Shown: positions 7,504-15,871 of the stretch, piece by piece
Numbering within the stretch: the stretch's first letter is position 1
How the letters are laid out: each line of letters opens with the position of its first letter
NCBI GenBank assembly: GCA_965227335.1
Contig: CBDDFV010000012.1
Location: forward strand, 248,001-312,000
DNA: 64,000 nt
Direction: 5' to 3'
DNA from: CBDDFV01 sp965227335
Lineage (GTDB): Bacteria > Planctomycetota > Phycisphaerae > Phycisphaerales > SM1A02
Position numbers and translations under genes: made by a program
Notes under the pieces: generated by a model
What the model saw: the letters and a program-made list of their open reading frames with translations, nothing else
What the model was told of the DNA's origin: nothing
Databases searched by the model: none

Positions 7504-10500
7504 TCAGCGTTGCGTCGTGGTTTCGTAGAGGTTGAGCGCCGCGTTCGCAAGCATCGTCCACGCCGCGAGTTCGGCGGGATCGAGCTCCTCCGGCGGCGTC
7601 GACACGCCGACGCTGATCAGCGCCGCGGCGTCCTCCGGCGCGTCGGCGTACCGCGCCCGAAACGCGGCCAGCGCCTCGCGCAGGAGCGGAAGTTCATCCG
7701 CCCGCGGCTCCCGCGCCGTGCAGCGGACGAACAACGCCGTCAGCCGCGCGTCGTCATCAGTCGCGTCCCCCCTCAGCACCCGCGCCGCCAGCGCCCGCGA
7801 CGCTTCGACGAACTGCTCGTCGTTCCACAGCACCAGCGCCTGCAGCGGCGTATTCGTCACCTGCCGACGGATCGTGCAGAACTCGCGGGTCGGGGCGTCG
7901 AACGCCATCATCGACGGCGGTGGACACGCCCGCTTCCAGTAGGTGTACACGCTGCGCCGCCACAACGCCTCGCCCTCGTCGCGCTGGAAGTTGCGGGTGT
8001 TCGACTGCACCATCGCGACCTCCCGCCACAAGCCCTCCGGCTGGTACGGCTTCACCGGCGCGCCGCCGAAGTCCTCCACCAGCAGCCCCGAGGCGAACAA
8101 CGCCTGGTCCCGGATCGTCTCCGCCGGCAACCGCCGACGCGGGAAGTACGCGAGCCGACGATTCCCGGGATCGATCTCCGCCAGCTCCGGCCTCACCTTC
8201 GACGACCGACGGTACGCATCGCTCAGCACGATCTGCTTCACCAGATGATGCAGATCCCAGCCCGATTCGCGGAAGTCCACCGCCAACCAGTCCAGCAACT
8301 CCGGATGACTCGGCCACGATCCCTGGAATCCGAAGTCCCCGCTCGTCTCGACAATCCCCGTCCCGAAGAACTGCGCCCACACCCGGTTCACCATCACCCG
8401 GGCGAACAACGGATTCTCCGCCGACGTCAGCCATTGCGCAAGACCGAGACGATCCGCCCGCGCCTCGTCCGACCACCCCCCCAGCGCGGCGGGCGTCCGC
8501 CGCGACACCGGACGAGACTCGTCAGGATCGTCGTACACGCCCCGATTCAGCACGTACGTCGGACGCGGCTCGTCCCGCTCCTTCATGATCATCGTGCGCG
8601 GCTGCGCATCCTCGATCGCCTTGATCTCGTCCCGCGTCGCCAGCATCCGCGCCCGCGTCTCCTTGTAGCGCGGCAGGAACTTCGTCCGCCACGCCACCTC
8701 GAACGAATCCCCGATCCCCGCCCGCGCATGATCCGCCAGCACCGCCGCCGCCAGATCGCCACGCAACTCCGATTCGTCCTCCACGAAACGCCAGTAAAAC
8801 CCCGTCGGACCGCCCGTGTTCACGACCTTCATCACGACCGCGTTCGGACCCTGCCTCAGGGGGATCGTGACGCGGTCCTGGTCCGGCGCGGCGCCGCGCG
8901 GCACGCGCTTCTCGACCACTTCCTCCCCGTTGACGAACACCGCAAACCCGTCGTCGCTCCCCAGCGAGATCTCCACCTCGCGAGCCGTCGGCGCATACAC
9001 GGTGCGTCCGATGTAATGCACGCCCCGCTTCGCGGCGAAGTTCGCGACGACCTCATCCTTGTGCGCATTGTTGAAGCGCCATTTCATCGGCGCAACCGCG
9101 TCGTCGCCCGCGTCCGTCCCGGGAATCTCCGCGTCCAGATCGATCGTCGCCAACCGTTCCGGCGGCCAGGAGGGGTCGTAGACCGTGTCGCCCGGGCGGT
9201 CGGGGTAGGGACCCGCGACGTGCCAGCGCGACGGCGCGACCGGCAGCCGCGCGAGGGCGTCGTCCCCCAGCATGCCCGCCCGCACCCGCACCTCCGCCAT
9301 GTTGTGTTGCTGGTAGACCGATTCCTGCTTCAGTCGCACCCGCACCCGCGTGCCGCTCTCAAACCCGAACGGCGCTTCCGCGAGGAACAGCCCCGTGCGC
9401 ACTTCGCCGACGAGATGCGAATCGAACGCCCACCCGCGGGCTTTGCTCGGATCGAGCACGTTGGTCACGTCGAAGTTGTTGTTGCCCTGCGAATGATCCG
9501 CCCACGCCCACATCAGATCGACCGGTTCGAACGCCTCCGGATCGTCCATGGGCGCCGCCTCGACCTCGATCTCGGTGATGACGACGTTGCCGTGCGCGCT
9601 GCGTCCCGGCCGACCGGACTCGCGTCCCTCCCACGGCACGTTCAACGCTTCGAGCGAAACTGCGCGTAGTTCAGTCGCATCGGTGTCGAGCGTAAGTTCG
9701 TAGACCTCCGTCCCGGGGTTCGTGCCGGAGGCGACCGCGACGCCGCGCTCTTCATCGATCGTCAGCGTCGTGCCCGAAGTCGCCTCGGCCGCGACGAGAT
9801 TCACCGGCGCCCATGCGATCGCGCCGTCCTGCGCAAGTTCACTCACGAACGCATCGCGACGCTCCAGCTCGTCCGGCGTGCGTTCCTCCAGCTCCGTTTC
9901 AAGCTCCGCCAGCAGCGTGCGCTTCGTTTCGAGCATCTCGTGCTGTTCGTCCGTGGGCACGACCAGGAACGGCTCGAACGCCCGCTGCTGCACGGCCGGC
10001 GTCTGCGAATACAGACCCGGCTGTTCGACGGAGTTGAAGAACGCGAGGAAGCTGTAGTAGTCCTCCATCGAGATCGGATCGAACTTGTGATCGTGGCAGC
10101 GCGAGCAGCCGATCGTCAGCCCGAGCATGACCGACGCGGTGGTCTCCGCGCGGTCCGCCGCGTACTCGATCAGGTACTCCTCCGAAATCGCGCCGCCCTC
10201 GTCCGTCAGGATGTGCGCGCGATTGAATCCCGTCGCGATGAGCTGATCCGTCGTCGGGCTCTCCATCAGATCGCCCGCGAGCTGCTCGTGGATGAACTGG
10301 TCGAACGGCATGTTGTCCCGGTACGCGGCGAGCACCCAGTCGCGCCAGAGCCACATCTGCTGCCCGTTGTCGGTGTGAATGCCGATCGTGTCCGCATACC
10401 GCGCCTGGTCGAGCCACGGCGTCGCCATCCGCTCCGCGTAACGCTGTCGATAGGGCTCCTCAGTCAGCAGCCGGTCCACCAGCCGTCCCGACGCCTCCGG

Positions 10501-11184
10501 CGAATCGTCCGCGAGGAACGTCTCGACCTCCGCCGGCGTCGGCGGCAGGCCCGTCAGATCCAGGAACACCCGACGACACCACGTCGCGCGGTCCGTCGGC
10601 GGCGAGGGATGCACGTCGATCCGATCCAGCTCGGCGAGGATGAAGGCGTCCACCGGCGTCCGGACCCGGTCGACCGCGCGTGGCGTGGGAACCGCAGGCC
10701 GCTCCGGGGCCTCGAAAGCCCAGTGCGATTCGTACGCCGCGCCCTCCGCAATCCACTGCCGGATCAGCCCGATTTCCGTCTCGCTCAGCGGACGCTTGTT
10801 GGCCGCGGCCGGCGGCATCGCGATCACCGGATCGTGACTCGTGATTCGCGCGATCAGTTCGCTGGCGTCGGGATCCCCCGGCACGATCGCCGGCCGCCCC
10901 CCGTCCGGACGCGCCGCCGTCGCCTGCGTACGGAGATCCAGCCGCAGATCCGCCATTTGAGTCGCCTTGTCCGGCCCGTGGCAGACGAAGCATCGGTCGG
11001 ACAGGATCGGTCGGATATCGCGTCCGTACCGGACTGTTCGATCCGATTTCGCGAATACTTCGCCATCATCGATCGGGTTGGTGTCGTCGCTCAGCCCATT
11101 GGCCGCGACGATGCCGGCGAGCGCGACGATCGCCGCGACGCCCCCCGTGGTCAATCCTGGGCGACCACGCCTCGCTCCTGACAT
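7504..11184 (-). CDS. PSD1 / planctomycete cytochrome C (DUF1549-DUF1553) protein
   Basis: A 1226-residue exported protein. A short N-terminal anchor (GVAAIVALAGIVAANGL) precedes a PSCyt1 haem-c domain with CFVCHGPDK at about residue 65. The DUF1549 (PSCyt2) domain occupies roughly 175-390, including LDLTGLPPTPAEVETFLADD. A middle region of about 450 residues is beta-rich and carries a WHVAGPYPD segment and a probable sugar-binding-like fold. The C-terminal DUF1553 (PSD1) domain spans about 900-1160 (VMVNRVWAQFFGTGIV, RRLAYFPRRRLPAE). It heads the operon with the DUF1501 and cytochrome/LRR genes. Family members are thought to act in periplasmic polysaccharide or redox processing, but no reaction is established. 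Confidence 0.93.
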   Translation of the reverse strand: MSGARRGRPGLTTGGVAAIVALAGIVAANGLSDDTNPIDDGEVFAKSDRTVRYGRDIRPILSDRCFVCHGPDKATQMADLRLDLRTQATAARPDGGRPAIVPGDPDASELIARITSHDPVIAMPPAAANKRPLSETEIGLIRQWIAEGAAYESHWAFEAPERPAVPTPRAVDRVRTPVDAFILAELDRIDVHPSPPTDRATWCRRVFLDLTGLPPTPAEVETFLADDSPEASGRLVDRLLTEEPYRQRYAERMATPWLDQARYADTIGIHTDNGQQMWLWRDWVLAAYRDNMPFDQFIHEQLAGDLMESPTTDQLIATGFNRAHILTDEGGAISEEYLIEYAADRAETTASVMLGLTIGCSRCHDHKFDPISMEDYYSFLAFFNSVEQPGLYSQTPAVQQRAFEPFLVVPTDEQHEMLETKRTLLAELETELEERTPDELERRDAFVSELAQDGAIAWAPVNLVAAEATSGTTLTIDEERGVAVASGTNPGTEVYELTLDTDATELRAVSLEALNVPWEGRESGRPGRSAHGNVVITEIEVEAAPMDDPEAFEPVDLMWAWADHSQGNNNFDVTNVLDPSKARGWAFDSHLVGEVRTGLFLAEAPFGFESGTRVRVRLKQESVYQQHNMAEVRVRAGMLGDDALARLPVAPSRWHVAGPYPDRPGDTVYDPSWPPERLATIDLDAEIPGTDAGDDAVAPMKWRFNNAHKDEVVANFAAKRGVHYIGRTVYAPTAREVEISLGSDDGFAVFVNGEEVVEKRVPRGAAPDQDRVTIPLRQGPNAVVMKVVNTGGPTGFYWRFVEDESELRGDLAAAVLADHARAGIGDSFEVAWRTKFLPRYKETRARMLATRDEIKAIEDAQPRTMIMKERDEPRPTYVLNRGVYDDPDESRPVSRRTPAALGGWSDEARADRLGLAQWLTSAENPLFARVMVNRVWAQFFGTGIVETSGDFGFQGSWPSHPELLDWLAVDFRESGWDLHHLVKQIVLSDAYRRSSKVRPELAEIDPGNRRLAYFPRRRLPAETIRDQALFASGLLVEDFGGAPVKPYQPEGLWREVAMVQSNTRNFQRDEGEALWRRSVYTYWKRACPPPSMMAFDAPTREFCTIRRQVTNTPLQALVLWNDEQFVEASRALAARVLRGDATDDDARLTALFVRCTAREPRADELPLLREALAAFRARYADAPEDAAALISVGVSTPPEELDPAELAAWTMLANAALNLYETTTQR

Positions 11185-11329
11185 GTCCTGACCTTCCGAC
11201 GGCTGCTCGTTCGAGAGGATGAATCGTCCTGATCATACCGGGGACGTGCGGGAATCAGTGGCGGGAAATCGCAGGCGTCAGCGGCGCACCGCCGGCCCTG
11301 CCGATGGGCCGCCCAGGATCGCCCGGACC

Positions 11330-11773
11330 TCACCCCGGGGCCGAGCCCCGGCTGCGCGGCGCCAACCGCCCCACGTCCGCGACCGTCGCCAGCGCCGCGA
11401 TCGCATCCTCCAGCGCCGCGTGCTTCACCAGCAGGATGTCCGTATCGAACGTCGAGATCACGAAGACCGAGACCTCCGCCGCGGCGAGCGCCCCGGCCAG
11501 CCGCGCAATCACGCCGGTCAGCCCGAAATCCAGCGGCCCCGCGACCTGCAGCCCGGCCCATCCCCGCTCCGCCCGGATGTCCGGCGGGACGACCGACGCG
11601 GGTGCGACGATCGAACATTCAACCGCCGTCCGGGTCACGCCGATGAACCGAACGTCGCTCGACGGCTCGCGCGGCTCGCCCCACGCGGGCAGCGGCGTGT
11701 CCGGATCGAGCCGACAGACCGCGAATTCCGCCTCGGGCGTCGTCAGCCAGTCCAGAACCAACTCGACGCTCAT
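11330..11773 (-). CDS. ACT-domain protein (CASTOR-like)
   Basis: A 147-residue cytoplasmic protein with two ACT-like halves. The first contains FAVCRLDPDTPLPAWG and a variable loop; the second carries the conserved LDFGLTGVIARLAGALAAAE and VSVFVISTFDTDILLVK segments seen in stand-alone ACT proteins that sense small molecules, often amino acids. The last 15 residues are low-complexity and may be loosely constrained. It is divergent from the tRNA-Gln gene 55 bases away and upstream of the PSD1 operon on the same strand, with about 145 bases between. No ligand can be inferred. Confidence 0.8.
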   Translation of the reverse strand: MSVELVLDWLTTPEAEFAVCRLDPDTPLPAWGEPREPSSDVRFIGVTRTAVECSIVAPASVVPPDIRAERGWAGLQVAGPLDFGLTGVIARLAGALAAAEVSVFVISTFDTDILLVKHAALEDAIAALATVADVGRLAPRSRGSAPG

Positions 11774-11828
11774 TCCCGTGATCTCCGGTTGAACCCGTCC
11801 GAAGGCGGGCTAGAATGCGGCAGCAGCT

Positions 11829-11899
11829 TGGCCATTGGTGTAACGGTAGCACGACGGATTCTGGCTCCGTTAGTCCAAGTTCGAATCTTGGATGGCCAG
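11829..11899 (+). tRNA. tRNA-Gln (anticodon CUG)
   Basis: The 71-base sequence folds as a complete cloverleaf. The acceptor stem pairs TGGCCAT with ATGGCCA and leaves discriminator G at 11899. The D arm contains GGTGTAACGGTAGC. The anticodon stem ACGGA/TCCGT closes the loop TTCTGGC, giving CTG, which reads CAG glutamine codons. The T arm is CCAAG/CTTGG with loop TTCGAAT. CCA is not encoded. GlnRS lies far away in this window at 44.1 kb. Confidence 0.96.
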
Positions 11900-11993
11900 T
11901 TACCACCCCGCGGACGACCCCCGTCGTCCGCGGTTCGTTTTTGCGCCGGCCCGGCTTCGGTCCAAGGCGTCGGCTCTGCCGACGGACCATATC

Positions 11994-12917
11994 ATGGCGT
12001 CCATGAACACCCCGGATTCTCAGCGGTCCAACGGCGATTCGGAGCATCCGCTCACGGTCAGGGAGGATCCTGAACTCGATGCTGAGAAGGCAGCCGACAA
12101 GGGCGACACCCCCCGCGACGCTGCCCCCCCCGACGCGCCCGCCAACGAGCGCCGCCGCCTCCTGCGCCAGCTCGGCCCGGCGGGCATCCTCGGCATTCTC
12201 TGGACTGCCGCGCCCGCCCTGTGCGGCATCGCGCTGCTTTCCTACATGGGCGTCGTTTCCGACTGGCTGCAGTCCTTCGCGGGCTGGGGGATCGTCGTGT
12301 ACGTCGGCATCTTCATCGTCTCCGCCGGACTCGGCCTCCTGCCGACGTACGCCCAGGCCATCCTCGCGGGATGGGTGTTCGGCGTCGCGGCCGGACTCCC
12401 CGCCGCGCTGCTCGGCTTCCTCGGCGCCTCCCTCGTCGGCTACTGGACCGCCAAGACGGTCTCCGCGCACCGGGTGGAAGACGCGATTGCCGAGCATCCC
12501 AAGGCCGCGGCGGTGCAGCGGGCCCTGATCGGCGGCGACTGGTTCAAGACCTTCTGGATCATCACCCTCCTCCGCTTCCCCCCCAACAGCCCGTTCGCCC
12601 TGACCAACCTCGCTCTGTCGGCCGGCGGGGCGCCGATCGGGCCGTTCGCGGCGGGCACGCTGGTCGGCATGACGCCCCGCACCGCGGTCGCCGTGATCTT
12701 CTCCGCCAGCGCCGCCGCGAGCGGGGCCAAGGACATCCAGACCTTCGTCAGCGACGGCCCGGGCCCGATCGTCCTCGTCGTCGGCATCGTGATCATGCTC
12801 ATCGTCCTCGCCGTCATCGGACGCATCGCGAACAAGGCGATCGACCGCTTCGAGAAGGAGCATCCCGAAGCCGCCGCCACGCCCGTCGAACGCGCGCCCG
12901 ACGCCCCGGAAGCGTAG
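11994..12917 (+). CDS. VTT/DedA-like (TVP38/TMEM64) membrane protein
   Basis: A 307-residue protein starting at ATG 11994; the longer open frame would overlap the tRNA and is rejected. A charged N-tail of about 75 residues (DAEKAADKGDTPRDAAPPDA) precedes at least five hydrophobic segments. The VTT/SNARE-associated core is recognisable from LLPTYAQAILAGWVFG, the re-entrant Gly-rich segment GFLGASLVGYW and the signature RFPPNSPFALTNLALSAGG. Relatives are implicated in lipid scrambling or polyprenyl-phosphate transport; the next gene downstream makes polyprenyl diphosphate, which fits but proves nothing. A positively charged tail follows the last helix. Confidence 0.88.
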   Translation: MASMNTPDSQRSNGDSEHPLTVREDPELDAEKAADKGDTPRDAAPPDAPANERRRLLRQLGPAGILGILWTAAPALCGIALLSYMGVVSDWLQSFAGWGIVVYVGIFIVSAGLGLLPTYAQAILAGWVFGVAAGLPAALLGFLGASLVGYWTAKTVSAHRVEDAIAEHPKAAAVQRALIGGDWFKTFWIITLLRFPPNSPFALTNLALSAGGAPIGPFAAGTLVGMTPRTAVAVIFSASAAASGAKDIQTFVSDGPGPIVLVVGIVIMLIVLAVIGRIANKAIDRFEKEHPEAAATPVERAPDAPEA

Positions 12918-12924
12918 CGGCCGG

Positions 12925-13076
12925 CGGTCGAGGACCAGGGACGGCGTGGGAGGGTCCGGGGGGATGGGCTGGAGAACGGTCCACGGAGATGGGCGCGGGC
13001 GCGGGGTTGGAGAATGGTCCGGAGAAGGGGGCCGGAGAAGGGGTCCGGAGGAGGGGTCCGCGGGCGGAGCCCGCGG
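12925..13076. repeat. G-rich degenerate repeat ending in a GCTCCGC-type hairpin
   Basis: The spacer between the VTT gene and the polyprenyl synthase holds short imperfect repeats built on GGAGAAGGGGTCCGG. It ends with the perfect palindrome CCGCGGGCGGAGCCCGCGG at 13058-13076. The palindrome shares the GCGGAGC apex of the dispersed hairpin family and could act as the upstream gene's terminator, although no T-run follows. Confidence 0.6.
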
Positions 13077-13115
13077 CTTGGGTGACCTTTGCGCGTCAGG
13101 GGCATACCATCCGCC

Positions 13116-14147
13116 ATGCCCCTGCCGCACCTTGCCGCCGCCATCGCGATGGACGCCCGACATGAACCGGTCGCGGCGTGGCTCGCGCTCCAGCTCGAAG
13201 ACGTGGTCCACGTCTTCGACAATCAACTCGCCAGTGAACTCCCCGCCGTCGACCGACTCTGTCGTCACGTCGAGAACTATCGCGGCAAGATGCTCCGGCC
13301 CACACTGGTGCTGCTGAGCGGACTCGCGGCGGCGGGCGGCGACCCCCGACGCGCCGCCGCGTCCGGCGTCGATCGACGTCACGTCGTCGTCGGCGCCGTC
13401 GTCGAGATGATCCACATGGCCACCCTCGTTCACGACGACGTCCTCGATGACGCCGAGGTCCGGCGGCGCGGCGACACGGTGAACCACCTCTGGGGCAACG
13501 AGGCCGCCGTCATGCTCGGCGACTACCTCATCTCCAACTCGTTCCACCTCTGTTCGAAACTCAACGACCCGGCGATCAATCTCGCCCTCGGGGAAGTCAC
13601 CAACACGCTCTGCGCCGGCGAGCTCATCCAGCTTCACCATCGCGACGACCTCAGCCTCGACGAACCCACCTACTTCACCGTCGTCGAACGCAAGACCGCG
13701 TCGCTCATCGCGGAGTGCTGCCGGCTCGGCGTGCAACTCGCCCGACCCGACGACCCCGGTCTCGCCGACGCCATGCACGAGTTCGGACGCATCCTCGGCG
13801 TCGCGTTCCAGATCCAGGATGACCTGCTCGATCTCACCGGCGAGGAAGACGTCGTCGGCAAGTCGCTCGGTCGCGATCTCGAGAAAGGCAAGCTGACGCT
13901 GCCGGTGATCCGGCATCTCGCGGCGGTGGATGCGGATGCACGCGGCGAGACGCTGCGGGCGATCCGTGACCGCGATCACGAAGCGCTCGGCGCCGCGCTC
14001 GAACACTCCGGCGCCATCGACTCCGCCCGCGCCGCCGCGACGGACCTCGTCGCCAGCGCGAAGGAATTGCTCCCGAAGCTGCCGGAATCCGCGGCGCGTG
14101 ACCTGCTTGATCTCATGGCGGATGCGGTGGTTCAGCGTCGGCGGTGA
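13116..14147 (+). CDS. Polyprenyl diphosphate synthase
   Basis: Trans-prenyltransferase that condenses isopentenyl diphosphate onto an allylic diphosphate; all-alpha isoprenoid synthase fold, about 343 residues, typical length. I chose ATG 13116 (MPLPHLAAAIAMDARHEP), because upstream codons give no family-like sequence. The first aspartate-rich motif is HDDVLDDAEVRRRG, preceded by HMATL; the second is FQIQDDLLDLTGEEDVVGK, with GKSLGRDLEKGKLTLP after it. The KMLRPTLVLLSG region matches the substrate-binding GKxxRP motif. The product chain length cannot be read safely, so a quinone side chain (octaprenyl-type) or other isoprenoid is possible. Confidence 0.93.
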   Translation: MPLPHLAAAIAMDARHEPVAAWLALQLEDVVHVFDNQLASELPAVDRLCRHVENYRGKMLRPTLVLLSGLAAAGGDPRRAAASGVDRRHVVVGAVVEMIHMATLVHDDVLDDAEVRRRGDTVNHLWGNEAAVMLGDYLISNSFHLCSKLNDPAINLALGEVTNTLCAGELIQLHHRDDLSLDEPTYFTVVERKTASLIAECCRLGVQLARPDDPGLADAMHEFGRILGVAFQIQDDLLDLTGEEDVVGKSLGRDLEKGKLTLPVIRHLAAVDADARGETLRAIRDRDHEALGAALEHSGAIDSARAAATDLVASAKELLPKLPESAARDLLDLMADAVVQRRR

Positions 14148-14154
14148 GATCGGC

Positions 14155-15090
14155 CTACGCCGTCTCCGCCCACCGCTCCGGACGATCATCCACGACCACC
14201 CGATCGCGTCCCGCCGCCTTCGCCGCGTATAATGCACGGTCCGCCGACGCCACCATCGACTCCGCGTTCTGCTTCTGCGCACGCGTCACATCCGTGACGC
14301 CGAACGACGCCGTCACCGACAGATCCTCACAGCCGTCCCAGCGGAGCCCCTTGAACGCGCGGCGGATGCGGTTGGCGACATGCCCCGCCTCCTCCGCCGT
14401 CGTGTCCGGAAGGATGATCCCGAACTCCTCGCCCCCGTAACGACAGGGGATATCGCCGTTGCGCCCGCCCATCAGCAGCCGGGCGAAGCGCTCGAGGACC
14501 AGATCGCCGAACGGGTGCCCGTGCGTGTCGTTGATGTTCTTGAAGAAGTCGATGTCGCCGAGGATCAGTGCGAGTGAATGACCGTACCGTCCCGCGTTGG
14601 CGACTTCCTGCGCGAGTCGCATGTCGAAGTACGAGCGGTTCCACAGCCCCGTCATCCCGTCGAGCTGCGCCCGCTGAGCGAGCATGCGGATGAGGCCACG
14701 CATACGGACCGCGGAACGGACACGCGCTTTCAGTTCGGGCACGTCGAAAGGCTTGGTGATGAAGTCGACCGCGCCCATGTCCAGACCACGCACCTTGGTG
14801 TCGGTGTCATCCGCGGTCGAAAGCAGGATCACCGGGATGTCGTGCGAGACAGGATGACGTTTGAGTTCGCGCATCACCTCGAAACCGTCGATGTCCGGCA
14901 TGTCGACGTCGAGCAGAATCACGTCGGGATCAAGCGCACGAGCCATCGAGACGCCCTCCGTCCCGGTCACGGCGTTGTGCACCTCGATACGCTCGTGACG
15001 CAACTGGCTCTTGAGCAACCGATGGATCAACATCGAATCGTCAATCGCGAGCAGACGCGGATCGGGTTGTTCGTGGTGTTCGTTGATCAC
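14155..15090 (-). CDS. Response regulator-diguanylate cyclase (PleD-like)
   Basis: Makes cyclic di-GMP under control of a receiver domain. I use the GTG at 15090 (VINEHHEQPDPRLLAIDDS) because an earlier start overlaps the HPt gene. The receiver (residues 12-130) has the acidic pair DD at 17-18, phosphoacceptor D61 in ILLDVDMPDIDG and the conserved Lys in ITKPFD. The GGDEF domain (about 140-305) has the active-site variant GGEEF at 219-223 and an intact RxxD inhibitory site (RNGD, 210-213) exactly five residues before it, so feedback inhibition by c-di-GMP is predicted. The upstream HPt gene on the same strand is a likely phosphodonor partner. Confidence 0.94.
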   Translation of the reverse strand: MINEHHEQPDPRLLAIDDSMLIHRLLKSQLRHERIEVHNAVTGTEGVSMARALDPDVILLDVDMPDIDGFEVMRELKRHPVSHDIPVILLSTADDTDTKVRGLDMGAVDFITKPFDVPELKARVRSAVRMRGLIRMLAQRAQLDGMTGLWNRSYFDMRLAQEVANAGRYGHSLALILGDIDFFKNINDTHGHPFGDLVLERFARLLMGGRNGDIPCRYGGEEFGIILPDTTAEEAGHVANRIRRAFKGLRWDGCEDLSVTASFGVTDVTRAQKQNAESMVASADRALYAAKAAGRDRVVVDDRPERWAETA

Positions 15091-15121
15091 GCGACGACCG
15101 TTCGATACGGGAACGAAAGGA

Positions 15122-15493
15122 TCAGGCGGCGTCGCGGCGCGGCGTGGCGGCCCCGGCCCGCGCGCGATCAAGCATCGCGACGAACCCGGCGTGCATCCGC
15201 TCGAGCGATGACAGCGTCTGGGGATCGACCGTCTTCAACGCGGCTTCGTACGACGCCGCGTCCTCAGTGATCGAGGGATACCCGTACCCCGCCGCCGCAC
15301 CCTTCAACTGATGCGTCAGCCGACACAGCGTCTCGACGTCGCGGTTCACCCACGCCTCCTCGAGCGCGCGAATGCGGTTCACAAGCTCCGCCGTGAAGAA
15401 CTCGATCAGCTCAACCATTTCCGGGTCGCCGGCGAAGGTGCTGGCGAGCGGGGGCAACGGCAGCCGCGGATTGGAGGGGGTGTCGAATGCCAT
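15122..15493 (-). CDS. Histidine phosphotransfer (HPt) protein
   Basis: A 123-residue single-domain HPt protein starting at ATG 15493 (MAFDTPSNPR). The phosphoaccepting histidine is H61 in the motif RLTHQLKGAAAGYGY, followed by the second helix with ITEDAASYEAALK. It sits 31 bases upstream of the response-regulator diguanylate cyclase in the same direction and probably passes phosphate to that receiver. No kinase is adjacent; the nearest in the window is the soluble kinase at 21.7 kb. The 15494-15871 spacer upstream shows no gene. Confidence 0.88.
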   Translation of the reverse strand: MAFDTPSNPRLPLPPLASTFAGDPEMVELIEFFTAELVNRIRALEEAWVNRDVETLCRLTHQLKGAAAGYGYPSITEDAASYEAALKTVDPQTLSSLERMHAGFVAMLDRARAGAATPRRDAA

Positions 15494-15871
15494 GACGATG
15501 CCATCGACCACGCGACGCGTCGACTTAGATCAAACTGCGGGGTCGCCCACCATCCGACACGCTCAGGGCGCATGGTCGGCGTGTCCGACCGACCCCTTCC
15601 GGTCAACCCCGTCTGTGCGACTTCCCCCAATTCACGTTTCAACGTCCGAAAACCTGCTCCTTTCCGAGCGTTTTGATCCCGTCCACGCCGATATCCTCGC
15701 TAACGTATGGCGGAACGGCGTGGCAGCCGTTCTGATAGGGAATGGGCAGGGGATCCGGTCGTCGTTGCGCACTCGTGGCGCGGACCGGGGGATCGTCCGA
15801 CCGCGTCTCCATCATCGCGGAATGGGAACCCCACCCGGCCTCCCTGATGAGGCCGGCAGGAGAGACGTGCA

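Noticed and set aside
7468..9669. 733-codon plus-strand frame opposite the PSD1 gene
   Set aside because: Arg/Pro/His-rich antisense shadow; the PSD1 domains on the minus strand are unmistakable.
11619..14282. 887-codon minus-strand frame opposite tRNA-Gln, VTT and polyprenyl synthase genes
   Set aside because: It crosses a certain tRNA and two certain genes on the other strand; amino-acid composition is that of an antisense shadow.
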